DNA of 36,014 nucleotides, taken from contig URCD01000014.1 of the NCBI GenBank assembly GCA_900546215.1, positions 1 to 36,014 of the forward strand, read 5' to 3'. This DNA comes from an uncultured Eubacteriales bacterium. GTDB taxonomy: Bacteria > Bacillota > Clostridia > Lachnospirales > Anaerotignaceae. Below are positions 8,687-15,778 of the stretch, one piece after another (positions within the stretch are counted from its first letter, which is position 1; each line of letters opens with the position of its first letter). The notes beneath the pieces were generated by a model that ran no database searches, was not told where the DNA came from, and saw only the letters and a program-made list of their open reading frames with translations. The position numbers were made by a program, and so were the translations under genes.

Positions 8687-9679
8687 TCACCCTTCGTATT
8701 TTGAGGCAACAGCGGCCCAGCCTTTGTCCTTCACTACTTCAATTAAAGCAAAGCCCCTGCTCTTAAGCGCTTCAAGCACATCGTCAAGCCTTTCCACAAT
8801 AATTCCTGAAGACACAAAAATGCCTCCGTCCTTTATATACTGCGGTATTTTTTCAGTAAGGGCAATTATTACGTCTGCTACGATATTAGCCTCCACAACG
8901 TCATATTTCTTACCGCTGTAGGCCTTATCAAGCTCATCGTCAGCGAGTATATTTCCGCTGACTACATTATAAGTATCTCTGCCAATGCCGTTCATGCCGG
9001 CGTTAGTATAAGCGATATCAACCGCGTTTGGGTCAATATCAACCGCATCTGCATGACTTGCGCCTAAAAGTAGAGAGGCAATTGAAAGTATACCGCTTCC
9101 GCAGCCTATATCAAGTACATTATCTCCCTCTCTCATATGCTTTTCAATCAGCTCTATGCATAGCCTTGTAGTTTCATGGGTACCGGTACCGAAAACATGT
9201 CCGGGGTCTATTTTTAAAACAGTTTTGGTCCCGTCGTTATCTGCCTTTTCCCATGAAGGGCATATTATCATTTTATCTCCAACGGCAAAGGGCTTGAAAT
9301 ATTTTTTCCAGTTATTTGCCCAATCGTCCTCTTTTATATTTTTAAGTGTCATCTCAAGGCTTCCAAAATTAATTTCCTTTTCATTTTCCTTTGCGGACCT
9401 GAGCATTTCCTTTACAATATTCAGTGTTTCCATGCCGTTCACATTGTCCCTTACAAAGAAGGTAATTCCGTTTTTGGCCTTTGTTTTCTGCTTTACAAGC
9501 TCGTCCTCTATATAATCCCAGTCCCTTGCAGGGTTATCTAAAAATTCGGTAAAATCCTCGCTGTCCTCTATCATGACTCCTGTTATGCCGCATTGATAAA
9601 TAATTCCTGAAACAGGCTCAAAGCCTTCTCTTTCCGTCTCAATAAATATTTCAATCCAGCTGCATTCATTTTCGCTCAT
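8687..9679 (-). CDS. prmA: Ribosomal protein L11 methyltransferase PrmA
   Basis: A 330-residue class I SAM-dependent methyltransferase that trimethylates ribosomal protein L11. The N-terminal substrate-recognition domain contains EDDWANNWKKYFKP (about 115-128) and the SAM domain contains DPGHVFGTGTHETTRLC (about 160) and VLDIGCGSGILSIA (about 190). The start at MSENECSW follows GGAGG by five bases; an apparent TTG start four codons upstream overlaps that ribosome site and was rejected. It ends a few bases before rsmE and follows the nucleotidyltransferase gene across a small hairpin. Confidence 0.95.
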   Translation of the reverse strand: MSENECSWIEIFIETEREGFEPVSGIIYQCGITGVMIEDSEDFTEFLDNPARDWDYIEDELVKQKTKAKNGITFFVRDNVNGMETLNIVKEMLRSAKENEKEINFGSLEMTLKNIKEDDWANNWKKYFKPFAVGDKMIICPSWEKADNDGTKTVLKIDPGHVFGTGTHETTRLCIELIEKHMREGDNVLDIGCGSGILSIASLLLGASHADAVDIDPNAVDIAYTNAGMNGIGRDTYNVVSGNILADDELDKAYSGKKYDVVEANIVADVIIALTEKIPQYIKDGGIFVSSGIIVERLDDVLEALKSRGFALIEVVKDKGWAAVASKYEG

Positions 9680-9702
9680 ATTTTCCTCCAAATATTAAAT
9701 AT

Positions 9703-9727
9703 GGGGAACACCCCGCCGGCGTTCCCC
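9703..9727 (-). terminator. Intercistronic hairpin (weak or partial terminator)
   Basis: On the minus strand GGGGAACGCC pairs with GGTGTTCCCC (one G-T wobble) around a five-base loop, just after the nucleotidyltransferase stop and about 25 bases before prmA. The following sequence is AT-rich but has no clean U run, so it may attenuate, protect or process the mRNA rather than terminate it. Confidence 0.5.
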
Positions 9728-9733
9728 TCATAC

Positions 9734-10471
9734 TTATTTGCCTTCGTATTCTTCACATACGCTTCTGTAGCTTTCCGGCGTTCCTATATCATAGCACTCG
9801 CCCTCAAAGGTATAGGCGTAAACTTCTTTTCTCTTATAAAGCCATTCCAGAAAATATCCGGGAGCGTCAGGCTTATTGCCCTCCTGAATATACTGCCTGA
9901 ACATAGGAACAGTATCCCTTTTATACATGTATGTGGCGTATACTGCCATATTAGTTTTAGGCTGTGCAGGCTTCTCCTCAATTTCAAGCACCTTTGAGTT
10001 TTCATCAAGAAGCGCAACTCCAAACTGCTTAAGCATTTCCCTGTTTTCAAACCTTTTAACGCATACGCAGTCCTTATCAATCTTTTTATAATAATCATAA
10101 TAGTCCTTAAGGGAGTAGGTAAAAAAGTTGTCCCCGGCTATTACGAGCACCTCTTCATCTATATTTTTTTCATCTATAGCAAAAAGAATATCTCCGATGG
10201 CGCCTCTTCTGGTTTCCTCGCTTGAGGTTCCGTCGTCCAGCACGGTAATCTTTTTACCGGACTTAAGGCTGTCAGCCCATTCATGAAAGCAGCCGGCGAA
10301 CTTATGGTTTGATATAACTACAATTTCATCAACCGCGTCGATGGTTTCTATCTCGTCAACAATATAATCGATTATAGGTTTATTATTAATAGGCAAAAGC
10401 GCCTTGGGCTTGTTTATGGTTAAAGGATAAAGTCTGGTAGCGTATCCCGCCGCCAATATTAAAGCTATCAT
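9734..10471 (-). CDS. Sugar-phosphate nucleotidyltransferase (NTP_transferase family)
   Basis: A 245-residue GT-A-fold nucleotidyltransferase that should join a sugar or aminoalcohol phosphate to an NTP. The signature ALILAAGYATRLYPLTINKP at the N-terminus provides the nucleotide-binding loop and lysine, and AGDNFFTYSL near residue 110 holds the metal-binding aspartate; EIEEKPAQPKTN near 165 and CYDIGTPESYR near the end also fit RfbA/GlmU-N-like enzymes. The substrate cannot be read from sequence: glucose-1-phosphate thymidylyltransferase-like or LicC/HddC-like roles are possible, and the length suits a single-domain enzyme without an acyltransferase tail. It heads the operon leading to prmA and has its own strong promoter. 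The start follows GGGGAG. Confidence 0.85.
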   Translation of the reverse strand: MIALILAAGYATRLYPLTINKPKALLPINNKPIIDYIVDEIETIDAVDEIVVISNHKFAGCFHEWADSLKSGKKITVLDDGTSSEETRRGAIGDILFAIDEKNIDEEVLVIAGDNFFTYSLKDYYDYYKKIDKDCVCVKRFENREMLKQFGVALLDENSKVLEIEEKPAQPKTNMAVYATYMYKRDTVPMFRQYIQEGNKPDAPGYFLEWLYKRKEVYAYTFEGECYDIGTPESYRSVCEEYEGK

Positions 10472-10503
10472 TCCTACACTCCCCGATAAATATTTTTGAT
10501 TTG

Positions 10504-10531
10504 ATTATACCATACTTATTTCATTATTCAA
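10504..10531 (-). promoter_or_regulatory. Strong sigma-A type promoter with extended -10
   Basis: On the minus strand a perfect TATAAT (plus 10504-10509) is preceded by TGG, giving an extended -10, with TTGAAT (10526-10531) 16 bases upstream. It lies just before the nucleotidyltransferase gene and downstream of the capA terminator, so it should drive the six-gene operon down to the terminator near 4411. Confidence 0.8.
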
Positions 10532-10561
10532 AAACTATTTTATTAAATTATTCCTAATAAT

Positions 10562-10591
10562 TAACAAAAATCCGGCATTTTATTTATGCCG
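10562..10591 (-). terminator. Intrinsic terminator overlapping the capA stop codon
   Basis: The minus-strand hairpin CGGCAT / ATGCCG with a seven-base loop includes the TAA stop of the CapA gene in its loop and is followed by a U-rich GATTTTTGTTAATT tail. It closes the fumarase-capA transcript. Confidence 0.7.
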
Positions 10592-11834
10592 CTTCGTAGA
10601 ATATATACTCATCCTGTATATCCTCAAGCGGTATATCTCTGTTAAGAAGAGTTTTAGCCGTCTGGAAATGTATTTCCTTAAGCCTTGAAATATCCTTGCT
10701 TCTGACTGTTGCGTTAAGCTGATCCTGCGGAAGCGTAAGCATTTCGTAAACACTCCTTACAACAAAGTGGTTTTTCCAGTCGGCGTTTTGAAACTGAGTC
10801 CATATTGGAACAAACGAAACCTTTTTAATAAACGCGTCATCATTGCCTGTCTTTTCAAGCTCTATATTTAACAGAATGCTCGCGTTTCTTGGCGGAGTTG
10901 TCTGAGAGGAAATAAAGTTGCCCATGGAATACATAATAAAACCTGTCCTTGTACTTCCGTCCTCATTGGCAAGCTCAACCGTTTCCATTGGCTGAAGTAT
11001 ATGGGGATGGCTGGCAACAACTATGTCGGCGCCGGCCTCAAGCATCATGTGCGCCCAGTTTTTAAAGACATCCCTGACATATTCCTCATACTCGTTTCCC
11101 ATGTGCGGCATTACGATAATTATATCAGGCCCAAGCTCCTTGGCCCTTTTTATATCGTTTTTAATCAGCTCCTCATCCATAAGATTAACAAGCCATTCCT
11201 CCGGAACTCTTATGCCGTTGGTTCCATATGTATAGGATAAAAAGGCTATTTTCATGCCGTTTATTTCCTTGATGTATATTTCATTTCTGGCCTCCGCGCT
11301 TCTGTATGTTCCAACGTGGTCTATATCCAGCCCGTCAAGGATATCAAGGGTTCTGAGCGTTCCCGGCATCCGTTTGTCCATACAGTGGTTATTGGCTGTA
11401 GTAAGCAGATCAAATCCAGCGTCCTTAATCGCGTCAGCAAAGCTGTCAGGCGAGTTAAAGCATGGATAATCGCTTATGCCAACGTCAGCACCTGCAAATA
11501 CAGTTTCAAGGTTTCCTATGACAAAATCTGCTTTTTCAAAATACTTTTTCATATCGGCAAAATTATGCATAAAATTATACTGTCCCGTTGAAGGGTCATA
11601 CGCTTCGTTATACTGATAGCTGTGACACATTATGTCCCCTGTAAAGGTTAGCTTAACATTGCTTGTAACAGCTGTTTTTTTGCCCTGCTTATGCTCTGTA
11701 ACCAGCTTTACGGTTTGGTTGAACACGCTTTTGGCGGTACTGAGCGAGCTGGCGAACCCAGCTATTACAAAAACTGAAAGCGTCAGTAGAATGACATATC
11801 TAATTCTGCCTGTATTTTTTCTTTTCTGTTTCAT
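10584..11834 (-). CDS. CapA-family protein (poly-gamma-glutamate capsule CapA-like), membrane-anchored
   Basis: A 416-residue protein with a short basic N-terminus, one hydrophobic anchor at about residues 12-30, and an extracytoplasmic CapA domain (PGA_cap, calcineurin-like metallophosphatase fold). Visible motifs in order are FTGDIMCHS (about 64), IGNLETVFAG (about 100), LLTTANNHCMDK (about 140), VMPHMGNEYEEY (about 240) and VASHPHILQPME (about 275). These keep the aspartate, asparagine and histidine residues expected for metal binding. CapA proteins take part in poly-gamma-glutamate synthesis, but no capBC ligase genes are visible, and stand-alone CapA-like proteins are common in Clostridia with unknown roles. 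Its ATG overlaps the end of the fumarase beta gene by 35 bases, implying translational coupling. Confidence 0.85.
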   Translation of the reverse strand: MKQKRKNTGRIRYVILLTLSVFVIAGFASSLSTAKSVFNQTVKLVTEHKQGKKTAVTSNVKLTFTGDIMCHSYQYNEAYDPSTGQYNFMHNFADMKKYFEKADFVIGNLETVFAGADVGISDYPCFNSPDSFADAIKDAGFDLLTTANNHCMDKRMPGTLRTLDILDGLDIDHVGTYRSAEARNEIYIKEINGMKIAFLSYTYGTNGIRVPEEWLVNLMDEELIKNDIKRAKELGPDIIIVMPHMGNEYEEYVRDVFKNWAHMMLEAGADIVVASHPHILQPMETVELANEDGSTRTGFIMYSMGNFISSQTTPPRNASILLNIELEKTGNDDAFIKKVSFVPIWTQFQNADWKNHFVVRSVYEMLTLPQDQLNATVRSKDISRLKEIHFQTAKTLLNRDIPLEDIQDEYIFYEAA

Positions 11835-12351
11835 ATAAATTATTCCCTTCGCTGTCTATGATAACGACAAGGGGCATATCCTCAACATAAAATCTATGTA
11901 TGGCCTCAGTGCCCAAGTCCTCATAGTCTATTACCTCGGCGCTTTTTATATGCTTGGAAATAAGGGCGGCCGCTCCGCCTGTAGCGCCAAAGTACACGGC
12001 CTTATTACGTTTCATAGCGTCTATTACTTCTTTTGTCCTTGCTCCCTTTCCAATCATTCCCGTTGAACCGTTATCAAGCAGAACAGGGGCGTAAGCATCC
12101 ATTCTTCCTGAGGTTGTTGGTCCAGCGGAGCCGACGGCCTGACCAGGCTTTGCAGGAGAAGGCCCCACATAGTAAATTATCTGGTCCTTTATATCAAATG
12201 GAAATTTCCCCGTTTTCTCAAAGCCCTCAACCATTCTTTTATGCGCGGCGTCACGGCCGGTATATATGTATCCGCTCAGGCTTATAATATCTCCCGCTCT
12301 AAGCTTTGATGCCGTCTCCTTTGTAAGGGGAGTTGTAATATTAACCCTCAT
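11800..12351 (-). CDS. Fumarate hydratase class I / L-tartrate dehydratase-type, beta subunit
   Basis: A 183-residue beta subunit of a two-subunit 4Fe-4S hydro-lyase, matching the C-terminal domain of class I fumarases. It carries GDIISLSGYIYTGRDAAHKRM (residues about 20-40), GSAGPTTSGRMD near 75, and MIGKGAR near 100, the family's substrate-binding loops. With the alpha subunit it should interconvert fumarate and malate in an oxygen-sensitive reaction; L-tartrate dehydratase or a related hydratase cannot be excluded. The ATG overlaps the alpha stop codon as ATGA, and GGAGGTGG lies just upstream. Confidence 0.93.
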   Translation of the reverse strand: MRVNITTPLTKETASKLRAGDIISLSGYIYTGRDAAHKRMVEGFEKTGKFPFDIKDQIIYYVGPSPAKPGQAVGSAGPTTSGRMDAYAPVLLDNGSTGMIGKGARTKEVIDAMKRNKAVYFGATGGAAALISKHIKSAEVIDYEDLGTEAIHRFYVEDMPLVVIIDSEGNNLYETEKKKYRQN

Positions 12352-13190
12352 AAAACCACCTCCGCATGTCTTGTCACATGGCAGCTTATATTTACGGCAA
12401 TAGGCATACCGGCTATATGTGTTGGATAAAACTCCACATTCACGCCAAGCACAGTAGTAACACCGCCTAGACCCTGGGGCCCTATGCCAAGCCTGTTCAT
12501 CCTGTCCAAAAGCTCTTCTTCCATTTCCCTTAAATGAGGTTTATCAGAATGTGAGCCTATGGGCCTTAAAAGCGCTTTTTTTGCCAGATAAGCCGACATC
12601 TCAAAGTTTCCGCCGACACCGACTCCTACAACCATGGGAGGACACGGATTAGGCCCAGCCTCATCAACTGCCTGAATAATCGCGTCCTTGGCCCCTTCAA
12701 TTCCGGCTGAAGGCTTAAGCATATATATTTTACTCATATTTTCGCTTCCAAAGCCCTTTGGGGCAACTGTAATTTTAAGCTTATCCCCTTCAACTATATC
12801 GTAATGTATAATTGCAGGCGTATTATCGTTAGTGTTAACCCTTATAAACGGGTCGCTGACAACGGATTTTCTCAAATATCCCTCTTTATAGCCCTTTCTC
12901 ACGCCTGCATTTACAGCGTCAGTAAGAGAACCTCCGCTGATATGCACCTCCTGACCAAGCTCAACAAAAACAACAGCCATTCCCGTGTCCTGGCAAATCG
13001 GAACATTCTCGTTTTTAGCTATATCCGCATTATCTGTAAGCTGATTCAGCAGTTCTTTTCCTATTTCAGACTTCTCGTTTTTCTTAGCCAGCTCAAGGGC
13101 TGAATATACATCATCGTTTAATACGCAGTTGGCTTTAATACAAAGCTCTGCCACCGCATTGACAATATCGCCCGCATTAATCTCTCTCAC
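12348..13190 (-). CDS. Fumarate hydratase class I / L-tartrate dehydratase-type, alpha subunit
   Basis: A 280-residue alpha subunit that holds the catalytic 4Fe-4S cluster. Three candidate cluster cysteines are visible: PICQDTGMAV (about residue 63), GPNPCPPMVVGVGVGG (about 185) and NISCHVTRHAEV near the C-terminus. The start is a GTG preceded nine bases upstream by AAGGGAG; no better ATG precedes it. The gene begins only about 18 bases after the gyrA terminator, leaving no space for its own promoter. It is translationally coupled to the beta subunit. The dedicated two-gene form is typical of anaerobes and archaea. Confidence 0.93.
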   Translation of the reverse strand: MREINAGDIVNAVAELCIKANCVLNDDVYSALELAKKNEKSEIGKELLNQLTDNADIAKNENVPICQDTGMAVVFVELGQEVHISGGSLTDAVNAGVRKGYKEGYLRKSVVSDPFIRVNTNDNTPAIIHYDIVEGDKLKITVAPKGFGSENMSKIYMLKPSAGIEGAKDAIIQAVDEAGPNPCPPMVVGVGVGGNFEMSAYLAKKALLRPIGSHSDKPHLREMEEELLDRMNRLGIGPQGLGGVTTVLGVNVEFYPTHIAGMPIAVNISCHVTRHAEVVL

Positions 13191-13207
13191 TTTTTGGCAC
13201 TCCCTTT

Positions 13208-13242
13208 AAAAAAGCCCCATATTGCTTGCCAATATGGGGCTT
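13208..13242 (-). terminator. Intrinsic terminator after gyrA
   Basis: A perfect 12-bp stem, AAGCCCCATATT (13212-13223) with AATATGGGGCTT (13231-13242), has a seven-base loop and on the minus strand leads into a six-U run. It sits between the gyrA stop and the fumarase alpha ribosome site. Confidence 0.9.
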
Positions 13243-13246
13243 GTAA

Positions 13247-15712
13247 TTATTCCTCGGTTTCTATCTCTTCTTCTATTATATCTTCTTCGTCAATTTTTGC
13301 AACACCTGCAACGCTTACTCCAGCACCAAGGTTAATAAGCTTGACACCCTGAGAAATCCTTCCGAATGTTGAGATTTCCTTTCCGCGAAGCCTTATTATA
13401 ACTCCCTCAGACGTGACAATCATAAGCTCCTCGTTGTCGCCTACCTTAATCACTCCTGAAAGAAGTCCGGTTTTTTCAGTTATCTGGTGTATTTTAACTC
13501 CCTTTCCGCCTCTGTACTGTACATTGAAGGCAGACTCGTCGCTTCTCTTGCCATATCCGTTTTCGGTTACATTAAGAAGCTTATCTCCCTCCTCAACTAT
13601 GTCTGAGGATACAACATAATCCCCTTCGCCAAGGGTTATGGCTTTTACTCCTGTTGCAGTTCTTCCCATAGGACGGACATTGCTTTCATTAAATTTAATT
13701 CCCATTCCGTTTCTTGTGGCAACGAAAATATTTTTGCTGCCGTCGGTAAGGAATGCTGCTATAAGCTCGTCATCCTCACGGAGATTAACAGCAGTAAGTC
13801 CCGCCTTTCTGATATTTGCAAAGGCTGACATATCTGTTTTCTTAATAACTCCGCTTCTTGTTATCATAACAAGATACTTGTCTTCCTCAAAATTCCTTAC
13901 GGGTACGACAGCCGTTATTTTTTCTCCCTGGCTTATACTTAAAAGGTTTACAATGGCAAGTCCCCTGGCCGTTCTGCCAGCCTCCGGAACCTGATAGCCT
14001 TTTATTCTGTACACGCGCCCGAAGTTTGTAAAGAACAGCAGATAATCGTGGGTTGAGCATACAAAAAGCCTTGTAACGTCATCCTCGTCACGTGTCTGCA
14101 TACCCATTATTCCACGGCCGCCTCTGTTCTGGCTCTTATAGGTATCAAGGGGAGTTCTCTTAATATAGTTAAGGCTTGTCATGGCGATAACGCTTGCCTC
14201 TTCCTCGATAAGATCCTCAATATCAATCTCTCCGGGGTTCTGGACTATCTGCGTTCTTCTATCGTCACCATACTTATTTTTAATATCAAGAAGCTCGTTT
14301 TTAATTACGTCATAGAGTTTATTTTCATCAGCGAGGATTGCATTCAGCTCCTTTATAAGAGCCATAAGGTTATTGTATTCCTCGTCAATTTTCTCATGCT
14401 CCAGACCCTGAAGCCTCTTCAGCTGCATGTCAAGTATTGCCTGGGCCTGTACGTCGGAAAGCGAAAATCTTTCCATAAGCCTTTCCTTAGCGTTGTCGTA
14501 GCTTGTTCTTATTATCTGAATAACCTCGTCAATGTTGTCAATTGCAATTCTTAGGCCTTCAAGTATATGAGCTCTTTTCTGTGCCTTATCCAGGTCAAAC
14601 TGTGTTCTTCTTCTTACAACATCTTCCTGATGCTTGAGATATTCCTCTATTATCTGTTTAAGATTAAGAACCTCTGGCTTACCGTTTACAAGGGCAAGCA
14701 TAATTGCGCCGAAGCTTTCCTGAAGCTGTGTGAATTTATAGAGCTGGTTAAGAATTACGTTGGCGTTAACATCCTTTTTAAGCTCTATTATGATTTTTAT
14801 ATCGTCACCGGCTGAAGCGTCATATAGGTCGCTTATGCCCTCAATCTTTTTATCCTTTACAAGCTCCGCAATTTTTTCAATAAGACGAAGCTTATTGACC
14901 ATGTACGGTATTTCGGTAATAACAATTTTCTCGCGTCCGCCGTGCATAGGCTCAATCTCTGAAAGGGCGCGGACAATTATTTTTCCTCGGCCTGTTTTAT
15001 AAGCCGCCCGAATGCCGCTTTTTCCGAGTATAGTTGCACCTGTTGGGAAATCAGGACCCTTTATATATTCCATAAGGTCCTCAACATCTGTTTCTCTGCC
15101 CTCTTTTTTGTTGTCTATCATAAGCACAACGCCATCGATAACCTCAGCAAGGTTGTGAGGGGGTATATTAGTCGCCATACCTACGGCGATACCCGTTGCG
15201 CCGTTTAACAGAAGATTGGGTATTCTTGAGGGAAGAACAACCGGCTCCTTTTCATTTTCATCATAGTTAGGTACAAAATCAACCGTATTTTTATCAATAT
15301 CAGCAAGCATAGCGGCTGTTATTTTTGACATTCTTGCCTCAGTATACCTGCTGGCGGCTGCGCCGTACCCGTCAATGGAACCGAAGTTTCCGTGTCCGTC
15401 AACAAGCATATAACGCATTGAGAAGTTCTGCGCCATACGCACCATCGCCTGATATATTGAGCTGTCGCCATGTGGGTGATACTTACCCATTGTATCTCCG
15501 ACGATACGAGCGGACTTCCTGTAGCTCTTATTTGGGTCCAGATTCATCTCGCTCATCGAGTAAAGTATACGTCTTTGAACAGGCTTAAGTCCGTCCCTTA
15601 CATCCGGGAGGGCCCTCGCCACAATAACGCTCATGGCATAGTCTATATAGCATTGCTTCATTTCCTCGTTTATATCGACGGAAACGACTTTATCCAATTC
15701 TTTATCACTCAT
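13247..15712 (-). CDS. gyrA: DNA gyrase subunit A
   Basis: An 821-residue GyrA that breaks and rejoins DNA and, with GyrB, introduces negative supercoils. The winged-helix breakage domain carries the catalytic tyrosine at residue 123 in AASRYTEARM; the coiled coil and tower follow, and the C-terminal pinwheel has a GyrA box QNRGGRG near residue 525, which distinguishes it from topoisomerase IV ParC. A second similar QYRGGKG lies in a later blade. The quinolone region reads HPHGDSSIYQ: Ser84 corresponds to E. coli Ser83 but Gln88 replaces the acidic residue at E. coli Asp87. The acidic tail (EEDIIEEEIETEE) is usual. The gene lies 66 bases after gyrB, with an AAAGGA ribosome site. Confidence 0.97.
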   Translation of the reverse strand: MSDKELDKVVSVDINEEMKQCYIDYAMSVIVARALPDVRDGLKPVQRRILYSMSEMNLDPNKSYRKSARIVGDTMGKYHPHGDSSIYQAMVRMAQNFSMRYMLVDGHGNFGSIDGYGAAASRYTEARMSKITAAMLADIDKNTVDFVPNYDENEKEPVVLPSRIPNLLLNGATGIAVGMATNIPPHNLAEVIDGVVLMIDNKKEGRETDVEDLMEYIKGPDFPTGATILGKSGIRAAYKTGRGKIIVRALSEIEPMHGGREKIVITEIPYMVNKLRLIEKIAELVKDKKIEGISDLYDASAGDDIKIIIELKKDVNANVILNQLYKFTQLQESFGAIMLALVNGKPEVLNLKQIIEEYLKHQEDVVRRRTQFDLDKAQKRAHILEGLRIAIDNIDEVIQIIRTSYDNAKERLMERFSLSDVQAQAILDMQLKRLQGLEHEKIDEEYNNLMALIKELNAILADENKLYDVIKNELLDIKNKYGDDRRTQIVQNPGEIDIEDLIEEEASVIAMTSLNYIKRTPLDTYKSQNRGGRGIMGMQTRDEDDVTRLFVCSTHDYLLFFTNFGRVYRIKGYQVPEAGRTARGLAIVNLLSISQGEKITAVVPVRNFEEDKYLVMITRSGVIKKTDMSAFANIRKAGLTAVNLREDDELIAAFLTDGSKNIFVATRNGMGIKFNESNVRPMGRTATGVKAITLGEGDYVVSSDIVEEGDKLLNVTENGYGKRSDESAFNVQYRGGKGVKIHQITEKTGLLSGVIKVGDNEELMIVTSEGVIIRLRGKEISTFGRISQGVKLINLGAGVSVAGVAKIDEEDIIEEEIETEE

Positions 15713-15778
15713 TTTTCATAAATCCTTTCAAAAACCAAACTTTTCAAAAGTAAGACAATTTTATTTAATGCCGGTCTG

